A stretch of 64,000 bases of DNA. It comes from Tillus elongatus (taxonomy: Eukaryota > Arthropoda > Insecta > Coleoptera > Cleridae). Below are positions 10,375 through 22,782 of this stretch, one piece after another. Below the pieces are notes generated by a model. It was given only the letters and a program-made list of their open reading frames with translations, had not been told where the DNA came from and searched no databases. The DNA is taken from contig OZ023267.1 in assembly GCA_964006375.1 (NCBI GenBank), positions 27,836,739 through 27,900,738 of the forward strand. The letters are read 5' to 3'. Numbering within the stretch: position 1 is the stretch's first letter; each line of letters opens with the position of its first letter. The position numbers and the translations under genes are program-made.

Positions 10375-12982
10375 AGGTAACTGCAGCCAATATGGCCATG
10401 CTAAGGCTTTTTATTTTGTAACATTTCAAAATTTACTTTTTTTAAAATCCGGATCATTTACTGCGTGAACTACACCTTTAGGTACATAATGGTAATTTTC
10501 AGACAAATATAATGAAGTTTAAATAAAATTAGGAACATTAAAAAAAGTTGCAATTAGCAATTTTGTCAACCACATGTTGGCAATATGGCCAAGCAAAACA
10601 ATGACGGTATCGACTAAAAATGAAATTTTGTTGAGGCCACAATGAAATAAGACATCAAAAAACTGAGCAGAATGTGAAAAACACGTTTAGTTATTCAAAT
10701 TTTATTCACATTCTGAACACAATAATAATTTTACATTATCTTTCTTCGTGATACCCATGCACTCCTCATGAACGTGGTCATTAAATTGACTGCAGAGTCT
10801 CATGTCGGCTTGCCTATCCTCGATACATAATTTATAATACCATCATTCTTTCAGGATTTGAGTTTGTGGTCTAGCTGTTCTAGGATCTGCATCTTTTTTT
10901 AGTTCTGGAAGTGTAAGCCTCCTTATTTTTGTTGACGCTCTGAAAAGGATCCCTTGTTACAACTTGGGCCCTGCTGTTTATAGCAGGTTTTCTGAGCCCC
11001 TTAGCTTTGGTTACTGCTTGATTCGGAGTGGTTAGCATTTCAGTAAAGGCTACATTAATATCGGGAGCCTGTTCCGTTTCCTCTTCAGAATTTTGATCAC
11101 TAGATTCATCGTGTAAACTATAACTGGAATTTGAATCGCTGCTGCTATTGTCTGGGCAAGGTAACCCCTCTTTGGCACGCTGCACCTTTTCTAAACCAGA
11201 AGTAGAAGGACCAGCATCCTGAGAGGTTAAATTGTCTACATCATTTTGCCGATGCTGCCGAGGATTTTCTCCATGGTCTTGGTTTGTAACACTGCTCGTT
11301 ACAAATGCCGTCTCTGGAATTGCTTCGCGGTTTAAGGGATAAATGTAAGTAGCTCTAAAGCCTGCTTTTATGTTTGATGGTGTCATCGTTTTATCCCAGA
11401 CGGTTGGAAAAAGTCGTCCAAAATGATTTTTTCCCACTGAACGTTCGTTTGGATGCCTTGAAAAATATTTTATCACCTCATCGTCCTAGTAATACCTAAA
11501 AGCCATAAAAACAGTTTTATCCATGGGCTGAGGCTCATGAGTAGTATTACTGGGGAAGCAATACAAAGTTTTGTCGAATCTATCAGCCGTTGATAAAATA
11601 CTGTAGCCCAGATGGCATTTGGCGCCATCAAAAATAAGAATACATGGACCATGCACTTTCAATTTTGCAAAGTGCTCAATCCAGCGTGAAAATGCTGACT
11701 GAGTCATACTACCTTTTTCGGTCATAAGTAGTGAAGAACCATGAGGAATTGAATCACCCCATTCCAATTTAATGCGCTTCCCCTTGAATAAAATCATAGG
11801 AGGTATTGATGAACCAATGCCATTACCACAGGCCACAATTGATACGTTTTCACCATCTTCATTGGCAACCATATGAACCCTGCGCGCACCTTTTTGGGAT
11901 AGCACTTTTTGCTGGTGATGTAAGCATAGTCTGCAACCTTTCTCATCGATGTTATAAATTCTTTCAGGTTTATCGATTATATTCATTGCCCTCATTATTT
12001 CTAGTTTAGTGAAGTGGTCATCCACAATAAATTTATTCAATTTCTGAGCCCTTGCAGGATTTAAATTCTGTGCTTTTCTTGTTCCTTTCCATGAAACCCT
12101 TAAGCCAGTAACGGCCAGCCATTTCCTTTTCCCTTCTAAAAGGACTTGATATGTTGTTAGTCTGGCTATGCCTATAGGCACACCTACTCAGTACTGCTGA
12201 AGTAAGCGGGTAACCCACTTGACATAGACGAATGAAACTTTGACTTAATTCGGCTTCCTGTTCTTGGTTCAAGATATGTCTGCGTCCCATGGCTGACTTG
12301 GTCACCTTCTGCTGATCCAAATAACGCCTGAGTGTCCTTCTATGCAGCTCATAGGTTATACTAGCCGTATTTACTTACATTCCTGCAGCTATAGCTTGAG
12401 CAGCTCTAGTCATGTTTTCGTTAGTCCATTTGCTACGGAGGCTCCTGGAGCTGATGCGAGGCATCCTTTGTGCCTACAAAATACGAGCCGCAATTAGGAA
12501 AATACCAATAACAGCGATATAACACGAATTATAAAAGGAAACGCATATGCAGAGCAATATGGCCATGGCCATATTACTCTGCATTAAAATTGGCCATGTT
12601 GTTCGATAAGTAATCATATAATTGAAATTGTAAAATCCAGCATATCGTATAAACTAATAAAAAATTTTAGTTGCACTCTGTTATCAGTAAATTAAGGTTA
12701 TCATTGCTTATCTAATAGTTAAAAAATACTTAGCTGGTTGATAGTAGTAAGCGGATAAATAACTCAGTTTTCTTATAGCACGCATTTCACAAGCAGCGAA
12801 CTTGTGTTTACATGCGCCTCACAAATGAACTACGTCGGTTCTGCAGTTTTCTCTTGGCGTTGGCGCATCTATGATGCGTCCTTTACATACCTATAGCGAC
12901 ATCTAGTTGAAACTTAAAGTAGTTATCGGAATATAGCGAATTGGCCATATTGCTAACTTGGCCATATTGGCTGCAGATACCT
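10375..12982 (-). mobile_element. Complete pogo-like DNA transposon
   Basis: Both ends carry a 24-bp terminal inverted repeat (AGGTAACTGCAGCCAATATG... on the left, AGGTATCTGCAGCCAATATG... as the reverse complement of the right) with one mismatch, flanked by a TA duplication (10373-10374 and 12983-12984), as expected for the Tc1/mariner-pogo superfamily. The word CAATATGGCCA recurs subterminally (about 10580, 12560 and 12945). It encodes the transposase on the minus strand and interrupts the 3' UTR of the IR gene. Confidence 0.9.
10880..12464 (-). pseudogene. Pogo transposase (CENP-B HTH plus DDE)
   Basis: The minus-strand ATG at 12464 starts MPRISSRSLRSKWTNENMTR, a pogo N-terminal HTH; a TAA follows GM. 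The CENP-B-type HTH includes KEMAGRYWLKGFMERNK; near 12070 a frameshift moves to RKAQNLNPARAQKLNKFIVD. The catalytic block has YNIDEKG (first D), CILIFDGAKCHLG (second D) and PQPMDKTVFMAFRYY (third D). A TAG, likely from Trp TGG, then separates it from DDEVIKYFSRHPNE and a Ser/Asp-rich C-terminus to 10880. Two nonsense codons and one frameshift make it inactive, though recently so. Confidence 0.85.
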
Positions 12983-13228
12983 TATATTATCGATGTTTAA
13001 AATTATTCTATTTGAATGTTTTAGAGTGTGATGCTATATACAGTGTTTTTCCAGCACAAATTTTATGTGATATTCCAAACAAATTGATTGAATAAAGATA
13101 TTTTATTGTTTGATGCAATTTCCTTGAGTATGATGGTTGTATAAAATTTTACCTAGAAAACCGGTCACGATTTGCAAAATGATTTTTTACGAAAAATCCG
13201 CTTAGTTGTCCTATTCCATAATTCTGTT
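12983..13228 (+). other. Displaced 3' UTR of the IR gene
   Basis: DNA that resumes after the pogo target-site duplication. Because the pogo element lies between the IR stop and this stretch, it is inferred to be the original 3' UTR and downstream flank. It contains the only good poly(A) signal nearby (13091-13096). Confidence 0.5.
13091..13096 (+). promoter_or_regulatory. Poly(A) signal AATAAA, probably for the IR gene
   Basis: ATTGAATAAAGATATT, followed by T-rich DNA. If the pogo element is removed it lies about 125 nt after the IR stop codon, a normal insect 3' UTR length. A competing AATAAA occurs inside pogo at about 10520. Confidence 0.5.
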
Positions 13229-13942
<714 letters not shown>

Positions 13943-14202
13943 TTAGTTTTTTTATAATTAAAATGAAACAACTAGTTATATAACTATTATTATCTTTAAT
14001 TTATTATTTATTACATTTAATTTCGCTAAAACGCAGAACACACTGCAGTAAAAGTAACAATTATATTATTTCAGTATGACATAAGACATTTACTTCTCTC
14101 CAGTTTTTTATTACAAGTTAAATGATTTTTTAAAACTAAGCTTGAAAATTTTACAAATCACCTGCCAAAAAACATCAAAAGACACTATCAAGCAATTAAA
14201 CG

Positions 14203-14580
14203 CAAGAAAACAAGCAAACAGTTTAAAGGCACATCTAGAACGCTGAAATTAGGATAAAATACATTTTAGGTTAAGCAGATTTTACATATCGTTAAACTAA
14301 AATATAGCACACATGAATTGAACTAATATATCTGTTCTTCACCATCATTCTATTCGTTGTTCACTTATATTTAAATGATTAAGAGAGTGATTTTTACCAA
14401 ATGCTTTTGTATTTATAGCCTTCAAAGACGAAATACATTTCTTATTCGCCGAGTCCACGTTCACTTTAAGATGTTGTGTCACATTCTATATCAAACCATA
14501 GAGTAGACAGTTATTCTATGGACAGAAGCAATGACGTCATAGACGACAATTATGTCTATGATCGAAATATAATAATAGAA
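14203..14580. repeat. Dispersed repeat D, copy 1
   Basis: The sequence from AACAAGCAAACAG to TATAATAATAGAA matches 16091-16468 in the same orientation with moderate divergence. Shared words include CACATCTAGAACGCTGA, CCATTCTATTCGTTGTTC, AAGCAATGACGTCATAGAC and AATTATGTCTATGAT. No protein or terminal repeats are recognisable. Confidence 0.7.
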
Positions 14581-15150
14581 AATAAATAAAAACGTGAAAA
14601 ACGTTACACATCCTCATTGCTAGAAGAAAAAAGATTGGAACATATTTTTGTTCTGTGTGAAATTAAGACAGAAAAACTTTAGACAGTCAAAATTCTTGAT
14701 TTGTGAAGAAGACCATAAATACCTGAAAATCTGATTGATGCAAAAGCAAAAGCGGAGCGAATAAAGGTGGTTCAGATAGATAGTGCCCCTATCTGCAATT
14801 ATTATTTTTAAGTTGTCTAAAAACTCGTTAGCACAGATAAGCGAGTGGTATATAAATTGCAAAATATTTGTTAAATGTCCAAACCAAAAAATCACAATTA
14901 AAATTAAAGTTACCAAAAAGCTTTTATATGATTTATAATATTTAATTAGATATTTCAAATAAATAGTGGTGCAAATTAAGCCATAACTCCCACCTAGCTG
15001 TGACAATTTACTCTCCTAAGAAAGACATTCTCATGAAATAAATTTAGTGTCCATGACTTGACCACACAAGAAGATATTTGTATTTCTGTACCCACAAATT
15101 TCTGAAGCGATATATTGCTCGTATTTTAATAGTAAAAATGGTCATTTTCC
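14581..15150. other. No gene recognised
   Basis: A 128-codon minus-strand frame (14620-15006) is strongly AT-driven and resembles no family I know; I do not call it a gene. Confidence 0.4.
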
Positions 15151-15720
15151 CTAAAGCGATGTTATCAAAAAATAATTTGAAGCGTTCCTGTGTCGGGTGC
15201 TATCCGCATACCAAATTTGAAGATACCTCAAGTTGTTCTAAAGTTATTGGGTCTATTAGCAGAGAGAAGTGCAGGTCAACACCGACCGACCCACAGAACG
15301 ACAAATAAAAAAATGTTCCAGAATCAAGTTTTCTACATGTTTTGAGACTTCTGACGCCATTTTAGCGAAAAAAAATTCGAAATTTCTGTCACGGATATTC
15401 CACCACCACACACACATTCTACCCGAGATTCTACCCTTAATTTAATTTCAGCACAGAGTACCAAATGTTTGGTGAAATTGAAAGGTTTCTTGAAAAAAAA
15501 AACCCTCAAACGTCATATTACTGGATTTTTAACGAAAAAGTGTCATCCCCTACCCCCTGGAGCGATTTTACCCTAGAACAACCCGAACCGTTCGTTTGTC
15601 GGGTGCTAACTGTATACCAAGTTCAAAGACGATATATTAGTTCGTTCTTAAGTTATCGTGGCTACTAACAGATAGATATACAGATACCGACAGGCCGACA
15701 AACTGACAAACAAAAAATAT
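15150..15720. repeat. Two diverged units of a dispersed repeat
   Basis: 15180-15350 and 15580-15750 share the order CGTTC-TGTCGGGTGCTA-...-ATACCAA-TT-AAGA-...-TTCT-AAGTTAT, then a CAGA/GACC-rich stretch ending in ACAAAYAAAAAA and TTTTCTA. The 3' parts are rich in GACAGAC-like words common in insect mobile elements. Confidence 0.4.
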
Positions 15721-16090
15721 GTGTTTCCAAATTATGTTTTCTATACATTTTGATACTTTTTACGGCGTTCAAGAGAAACTGTTTTTTTTTCTAATTTATG
15801 TCACCGATGCCATTAATAAAAATTCACTGAAAGCAAAGTTGTGCTACTGTGGTCCCAAATTGCAAAGGGGTTTCAGATGTTAGCAATTGTGGAGTTTTGG
15901 TTGACAAAAAGACTTGTCCGATGTTGCCAAAACAATACACGGTGTCAAACAACACCCTATGTGTACTCACAACAAATTGAGTAAATGAGTACTCTGCAAT
16001 TCTGTGTAATTTCTACTTGACCAAAAGAAGACAACTCGGGGACTTTTTTGTCCAGACACTTAATATTTAAAAAAATATTAATTATCCAGC

Positions 16091-16468
16091 AAAAAACAAG
16101 CAAACAGATGTAAGTCACATCTAGAACGCTGATATTAGGATACATATATTTTAGCATAAGCAGATTTTACATAATATTGTGAAATTAAATGTATCATATC
16201 AGAATGGAACTAATATAGCTGGCCTATACCACCATTCTATTCGTTGTTCGCTTATGTTTAAACAAATTAAGAGAGGAATTTTACCAAACCCTCTCATATT
16301 TATAGCATTCAAAGACAAAAGCCATTTCTCATACGCCGAGTACTCGTTAACTTTAAGATGTCATGTCACATTCTATATCAAACCGGAGAGTAGACAGTTA
16401 TTAGATGGACATAAGCAATGACGTCATAGACAGCAATTATGTCTATGATTGAAATATAATAATAGAAA
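16091..16468. repeat. Dispersed repeat D, copy 2
   Basis: Direct-orientation partner of 14203-14580. Flanking sequences differ, so this looks like two insertions of one family rather than a local tandem duplication. Confidence 0.65.
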
Positions 16469-16822
16469 TGAAATCAAAGCGTCTAAAACGTTTTATTTAA
16501 GAACACGAGGGCAATCCAAATATAAGCGCAATAGCTACTACAAGCGTGCCGTAACACACGAAAACTTTATGACAGTGAGTTTATGAGGAAAAGTCATAAA
16601 CAGGTTAAAATTTTGCAAATTAAATATCCAAATTATTTGTATTGCGTTAATAAAATGCAATATAGCTTAGTCTCTTATTACAAATAATGCATTTTAGCAT
16701 AATAATTTTACAAGAACGTTTTCCAACTTTAAAAGTAATTAGGCATTTTCAATAACCTTCATATAAAAATATTATAATTGATACCATAGACTTAGCTTAC
16801 CCTGTAAAAGCTTCATTGTATA

Positions 16823-16828
16823 TTTATT
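16823..16828 (-). promoter_or_regulatory. Poly(A) signal for the Cys-loop channel gene
   Basis: The minus strand reads GATAAATAAATATAC, giving AATAAA about a dozen nucleotides after the TAA stop at 16840-16842. A site this close to the stop would give a very short 3' UTR; a more distal signal could also be used. Confidence 0.4.
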
Positions 16829-16839
16829 TATCTATCTAT

Positions 16840-17256
16840 TTATGGCACATTTCGAATCCTTTTGGTCCGCGATAGGTACGAGTACCAATAAAATACATTA
16901 ATTGTAAGAAATAATAAGGGAAAAACAACTCTGGATATGCGGTCTATTTTAGACACTGAATTGAACCTAGGTGTCCGTCTCTTCTTTCTACGGCTATAAC
17001 CATCGTGAATAGGCTGTCTTCTGTTAGTTATTACATTTAGCGACTTTCTGTTAAAAGGTGGGTTTCCTTGCGTTTTTCCAAGGCAAGACAACTGACTCCA
17101 TGGCAGTGAAGATCTCCTAGAACATGGCAATGGTATTGTACATGCATCAAGGGGTATTACGCCCCTGTAGTGGGGTAACGATGTGTCTGCGGAGTCATAG
17201 CCAGATTCACCACATGTTTTGATAGAGCCTCTTCGAAGCGGTCTTCCAAGGGTTTC
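16840..17256 (-). CDS. Cys-loop ligand-gated chloride channel, last exon (loop, M4, stop)
   Basis: The acceptor (GTTTATTTAAG, AG at 17258-17257) is followed by a phase-0 frame of 138 codons plus TAA. It starts [20 protein letters not shown], continues as the basic and Ser-rich M3-M4 cytoplasmic loop, and ends with SKIDRISRV and the M4 helix [19 protein letters not shown] plus a short tail. SKIDxxSRxxFPxxFxxxNxxYW is the hallmark of the pentameric GABA/glycine receptor family. It joins in phase with the exon at 22782-22642. The frame is intact. Confidence 0.9.
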   Translation of the reverse strand, partial: ETLGRPLRRGSIKTCGESGYDSADTSLPHYRGVIPLDACTIPLPCSRRSSLPWSQLSCLGKTQGNPPFNRKSLNVITNRRQPIHDGYSRRKKRRTPRFNSVSKIDRISRVVFPLLFLTINVFYWYSYLSRTKRIRNVP

Positions 17257-18780
17257 CTTAAATAAACAAACTTAGTTGTAAAATTATTATGTAAAGTTTA
17301 TGGGGGTTTTAAATTTTAGCATGCATTTTGTATAGTCTGTTTCAGAATGAGTTATATCTCAGTGGACTGTGAAATTTCATTCAGCCACAATATTTTCACA
17401 AAAAGATTATTATATTGTTGTGTAAAACGTTTGTGAACCAGCCTGAGACGCCAAAATCAGTTGAATAATGTGACATATATGACACATCCAAAGAAATTAA
17501 AATACCAAATCACCTATAAAATTGGAAAATATGTGTTGTTTACCAATCCAATCTCTTGTTATTTATCATCCAGTATTAAACAAATAGACGTGCTTATATG
17601 TTTATATTACTGTAGCTACTTTGAAAAAATCAAATATTTCGATAAACATTAATTTTGGCGTTAAGCAACAACTATTTGGTTTTACAAGAATGATGATTTA
17701 CATAGTTGAGTGAAGACAAGTGGCCGCTTATATAGTAGAAACGTTGGGAACGTGTATATAATAGAATGTGGCCTGAAATCAGTTGTACATACCTTAATAA
17801 AGTTAAACAATGTGGTATATTTCGTTTTTAATAACCTTTCAATGACAAAAGCAATTAAAACGTTTCGATTTGCAACAAAAACGTATATTTTGCACCTGAG
17901 GTTATGGCTGTTGTTTGGTTGACATATTTGATGCAGATAGGCGGTGTTGTCAGGTCCAGAAAGCCAGGTCGGCAGGATTGTGTATTAAAAGCATTTTGGA
18001 TCTTTTATTTCGTTAAAGCGGCAAAACACTCTTAGGATAAATATTAACTGTGGCAACGCTGCTGAAAATTGACAGTTCGAAACGTGCAAATCGTGTGTTT
18101 TTGAGAACATAATTTCTCAATTAATCTTTTATTTATCGATTTTACGTATTTTTTTCTCTGATTATTACTCTATGTTACATACGCTTTCTTGTGGTGTGCG
18201 CCGTTTTGGTAATTTCCGGTTGAGGTTAAGTCGACCGTCCCCAAAACCTTTGGACGAGTTGAAACTGTAGAAGGGGTGAAGTTTCGATCAGTTTAGAAAG
18301 TGACAAATGAATGATTGAATTTAAATTTCGGACAAGGACATTATGTTGGTACAAGCGCAAGCGCAGATGCTATGTTGGACAAAATATATCTTCTTTATTG
18401 TTGCCAATTATACAGCATATCACATTCCAAACAACCATTAGCAATCTGACAAATTGAACCTAAATTAAGATATCACACCGCTAGTAACAATTCCTGGCCT
18501 GATAACTACACACATAATAGTTTCTAACATTCACGAAGCACTACAGTGCTTGTATGTGAACATGTACAAAAGATAAAATACGCAAGTTCTAGAAACAGCT
18601 CTTTAATAGTTGGCTTGTGCGGTAAACTTGCAATATGGTAGGTGGTAGTGGAGTTTTCCTTTACGTGATAGTAAAGAATTTTCTTCCGGTTCTGGTGTAT
18701 GAGTCGGTTTCCCTTATACGCAAAAATGATGATGGCTCCTCCTTGTACAAAAGATTCCTTAGGTAAAATACCCCTCCATT
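17257..18780. other. Intron DNA, nothing recognised
   Basis: First part of the 5.4-kb intron (17257-22641) of the channel gene, read in genomic order. Several short AT-rich frames (17461, 17710) have no recognisable homology. The upstream flank of J1 is included. Confidence 0.4.
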
Positions 18781-18823
18781 CGGATCTCCGGGAAGGGGGT
18801 GCACAGGGGGCGCCAGCATCAAA

Positions 18824-19500
18824 ATTTAACATATCTTTCTCGAATATATGTGGCCTAAATTCTAACCTGAACTCCGTTTACATTTCATACAGGCTAATAG
18901 ACCCCAACTCCTCTTCCTCACCGAAACTCAAATCAGTGCCAAAACAGCCACTAATCACCTTAATTTCCCGGGGTATCAGCTCCTTACTTCTTTTAGATTG
19001 CATGGTGGCGTGTGCGCGTACGTCCGTAGCAATCTACCCTGCACCAAAATCCCCAATTTAGAAGCTGGAAGAAAATACATACTATGGATAAAACTCTCTC
19101 TCAATGCTTCACCTAAATTCATCTGTTGCACTCACCGGTCACCTTCAGACAACAACTTTGTCCAGCTCTTCGACTAACTTTCTGAAAAAACCGACCATCT
19201 GATTTCTGAATATCCTTTCTCCGAGGTCACTATTCTTGGTGACTTAAATGTCCATAATAAAAAATGGCTAGGATCTTCAAAAACCGATCCACAAGGAAGA
19301 GCAGCGGATGCCTTTGCAGTCAGCAATTCTTTAGCCAATATGGTTCAGCAACGTACCTACTTTCCTTGCATCCCAACACACAGCTCAAATTCCTTGGATC
19401 TCCTTCTTACTACAAATCCTGACTGCTATAAGATATCAGTCACCGATCCACTGGGTCGCTCAGACCACGGCGTGGTCACTGCTTTTGCGCAATGCAACCC
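18824..19500 (+). pseudogene. J1 ORF2: EN domain
   Basis: Frames switch at least once, but joined pieces give SFSNICGLNSNL at the start, a YVRSNLPCTKIPNLE segment, VTILGDLNVHNKKWLGS (about 19226-19280, catalytic GDLN) and GRSDHGVV (about 19452-19475, catalytic SDH). These are the standard blocks of the exonuclease-endonuclease-phosphatase type EN of Jockey/CR1-group elements, which nicks the target DNA. Confidence 0.8.
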
Positions 19501-19563
19501 TAGATCACACAGTCATCACACCCACGTATCGTTTGGCACTACAACTCCGCAAACTGGGACGAA

Positions 19564-21640
19564 ATGCGAGATTACTTTTCTTCATTTCCATGGACGTCTG
19601 TCTGCTGCTCTCATCCTGACCTCTCTGATATCTCACAAAACGTCACCGAAATTATCCAAGCTGGCATGGAATTATTTATTCCACGTACACAGAAAACTTC
19701 TGCAGCCACTCAAAAGTCCTGGTTCTCTAAATCCTGTAACAAGGCCAGACTGGAAAAGGTCCAAGCTCACAAAAAGCTTCTACAAAATCCCAGTCAAGAA
19801 AACCGTCAAGCATTTAACGACGCAGAAAACTCGTTTAATAACCACATCAAAAACAAAGTCCTCTTAAGCTCCAGCGGCAGGAAACCCTTTTGGACTCTTG
19901 CTAAATCTATTGGGAATAATTTTTGCAAGAGCACGTTCCCACCCCTTGTCTCAGCGGATGAAATTGTTTCTACAGCCCTGGGCAAGGCTGAACTTTTTGC
20001 CTCGTTGTTCGCCGGCAATTATACTCTCAACCTACCTCCAAATGTCCAACCACCAACAGTCCCCAATGTCGCGCATTAAATGACGGATATCATTTATAAA
20101 ACTAAAAAGGTACGAATAATGATCTCTTCTCTTAATACCAGGAAAACCTCTCGCCTTGACGAGATCCCAGCTATTGTTCTCAAAAAATGCGCACCAGAAC
20201 TTGCTCCCGTCCTGACTTGTCAGTTTCAGACATCTTACAATAGAGGCATATTCCCTAGTAACTGGAAAACTGCTCGAGTACAACCTGTCCCCAAGAAAGG
20301 ATCCAAAGCGCTTCCTAGCAACTACAGGCATATTTCTCTCCTTTCAGTCGTCTCGAAAGTGATGGAAAAGTATATAAACACCTAATTACTAAAATTTCTT
20401 GAAAAACACAGTCTAATCCACGACAGGCAGTATGGATTCGGTCAGCGCAGATCAACTGCCGACCCTTTCCTTTGTCACCCATTCTTGGAACAAGTCTATG
20501 GAAATACACGGTGAATCCCCGATTGTCGCTCTAGACATATTCAAAGCATTCTGCCCGGTCTGGCACGCACCGCTGCTTAATAGATTTCCGGCCTATGGCC
20601 TATCACCAAAACTCTGTACGCGGACAGCAAATTTCCTTTCCAACCGGAGCATTTCTGTTGTCGTGGATGGCCATTCATTTAAACTGTATCCAATTAATGC
20701 AGTAGTTCCTCAAGGTTCAGATTTAGCCCCTACTTTGTTTCTTCTCCACATCAATGACCTCCTCTCCAGCACATCCAACCTAGTTCACACCCTCCACTCA
20801 AATATACAATATTCCAAGCCTGTCTCTTTAGCCCAATTAGATGAGGATCGCAGACTCATGGAGGGTTCTATCTCCGTGGATCTCCAAAAAATATTAGACT
20901 GGGGAACTATAAATTTTGTACAATTCAACCCCACCAAATCACAGTCCGGCTTTCTTTCTCATAAGAGATACGCCAGCCCTAGACCCATCACAATAAACAA
21001 TTAAGTTATTCAAAGTAAGGAGTCCTTTCCACTTGTTGGCATTTCTGTGGATCGAAATCTCAATTGGCACCAACATGTCACATCAATTGCAGAAGCGGCT
21101 GCTAAGAAATTAGGTTTTCTCTTCCGGGCTCGCAAATACTTTTCACCAGCTAATCTCTATACCTTACATACTTCACAAATAAGACTTAACCTCGAATACT
21201 GCTCCCACATCTGGGGTGCTGCTGCCTCTTCTACACTCGCTATCGTGGACTCCATTCAGAAGAGAGCTATACGTCTCATCGGTGACCCTACCCTGACCCA
21301 AAGGCTGCCATCCCTTGACCACCGACGTGCCGTTGGTGACATCTCTCTCTTTTATAGATATCTGCACGGGCACTGCTCAGAGGAGCTTTCTTCCATAGTT
21401 CCTCCACCTGCTGTCCCCAACAGATCTACCAGGGGAACAGAGCGAATACACCCTTTTACTGTCCAGGTCACCACACATAGAAAATCTTGTTATGCCTGAT
21501 GTTTTGTCCCGAGGACTTCCAAGTTGTGGAATTCCTTGCCGGCACATATTTTTCCTTCTCCCCCGAACCTCCAAACCTTCAAGTCCAGAATTAACAAATT
21601 GCTTCTTGCCTCCTTGTCGACACCCATGGTACGATAGTAT
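19564..21640 (+). pseudogene. J1 ORF2: linker, reverse transcriptase and C-terminus
   Basis: Frames at 19564-20079, 20080-20385, 20432-21004 and 21047-21499 cover the linker (ATQKSWFSKSCNKARLEK), RT motifs with VQPVPKKGSKALPSNYR and HISLLSVVSKVMEKYINT, motif A region ALDIFKAFCPVWHAPLLNR, motif B VPQGSDLAPTLFLLHINDLL, and the thumb. The YADD box is deleted: STSNLVH runs directly into TLHSNIQYS near 20785, where related copies have SYADDS in between. Stops at 20383 and 21001-21003 and shifts add to the damage. Inactive. Confidence 0.85.
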
Positions 21641-21929
21641 TTAGGCTGTAAGCCCTCGTGGTGTGCTGTTGAAATAAAAAAAAATATATACAAAACAAGT
21701 AAAGCATATAGCTACTCAGAAATAGCAAATAATCTTAGATTCAACTCTGCTGCGTAAAGAAAAGCAGTGGACAATAAGAAAATTAGCCAGTACAATATAA
21801 AACATGACAACAGGAGCATAAATAAACAAAATTGCCAATCCCTAAACCTAGAGATCTTACCCACTCACACAACACCCACTTCCGCGCATACAATCCAAGA
21901 CGAGCAAACTCAATACAATACTGCAACAC

Positions 21930-22545
21930 TACCATGAGCTTTCTTAAGGCATTATTTGATGTACCCACTTTCTATCTCTGTTTAGGATCCAAACTGTCAC
22001 TCGGTTCGTAAATAACCTAAGTGAATGTGAACTCCATATTTCCGCCGGCAGTTAACCATAAAGATTTTGACCAACGTAAACAAATTTTATCTGATCAACT
22101 GCCTTCCTGCATCTTCTGTTTTTGCAACCTACACTCCTGTAACAAGTATTATATTCATGCTTTGGATATTCAATAATGTAATTCTGATGCCTATATATGT
22201 ATTTTAATACCCCTAGACAATACAGTTGTCTTATATCCAAAACCGAAGACTCCCTAAATAATGCATCACTCGGATAAGTGATATCTTTTTTGAAGATTAT
22301 TGTCAAAATACATTTCTGGACAACCTCAAGTGACCTGATCGCTCTTTTTGTTAATCACCCCCCATCCTATAATGCCAGAGCCTAAATGTGTCTCAACCAA
22401 AACATAATATAAATTTTTCATTGGAACGGTTACAAATTATTTCAGGTATTTGAATCTAGATATCAAGCTTCTGATCTTCCTTACGGTATAGTCTACATAA
22501 AAGTTCCACCGCATGTTAGTCTAAAATGACACCCAAATATTTTTT
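21930..22545 (-). pseudogene. Non-LTR retrotransposon fragment R3, RT C-terminal region
   Basis: Minus-strand frames, with shifts, give MRWNFYVDYTVRKIRSLISR-like sequence, then YYVLVETHLGSGIIGWGV, ITYPSDALFRESSVLDIRQL and the tail NRRCRKAVDQIKFVYVGQNL. The order matches the region downstream of YADD in Jockey/CR1-type RTs (YGxxxWG block, then LDIRQLY). It is a different family from J1, lacks the RT core and sits next to the channel exon at 22642. Confidence 0.65.
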
Positions 22546-22641
22546 TTAATGGCGTAGATTCCACCATAAAATTTCCAGGCATTTGCCAAGAGGATTTACA
22601 GAAGAAAAATTAAACAAAAGCACATTGCGAAAAATACTTAC

Positions 22642-22782
22642 CACATTATCTATTTCAGTTGTTCTTATTTCTGTATGAAGGGTTGTCCAATCTTCGTCTT
22701 CACTGCTGGACTCAGAACTCATGTCTGAACTAAAGTAGCACTCACCAGAGCCATACTTTGTGAAGTAGTGAACTACAGCAAA
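22642..22782 (-). CDS. Cys-loop channel, exon with M3 end and start of cytoplasmic loop
   Basis: 141 bp = 47 codons, phase 0 at both ends. The acceptor is TTATTTTCTAG (AG at 22784-22783) and the donor GTAAGT starts at 22641. It encodes FAVVHYFTKYGSGECYF followed by an acidic Ser-rich stretch SSDMSSESSSEDEDWTTL. It directly continues the M3 helix encoded at 49165 (…FATIIQ). The acidic Ser cluster is a likely phosphorylation region. The frame is intact. Confidence 0.9.

Larger units (their letters stand above)
18780..21690 (+). mobile_element. Non-LTR retrotransposon J1 (Jockey-like), nearly full ORF2
   Basis: Carries, in order, an apurinic-endonuclease-like EN domain (about 18824-19496), a linker, the RT (about 20080-20990), a C-terminal region to about 21600, a 3' UTR with GGCTGTAAGCCCTCGTGG, and a terminal A-run (AAATAAAAAAAAATATATA) near 21690. 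It moves by target-primed reverse transcription. No target-site duplication was confidently found. Two 5'-truncated relatives are present (5517-6580 and 60229-61203). It lies in the 5.4-kb intron of the channel gene, in the antisense orientation. Confidence 0.85.

Noticed and set aside
10375..12982. Possibility that the pogo transposase is a domesticated host gene
   Set aside because: It has intact terminal repeats, a TA duplication, and inactivating stops, so it is an ordinary decayed transposon.
14620..15006. Possible membrane-protein gene on the minus strand
   Set aside because: Hydrophobicity comes from T-rich codons; no homology or splice context.
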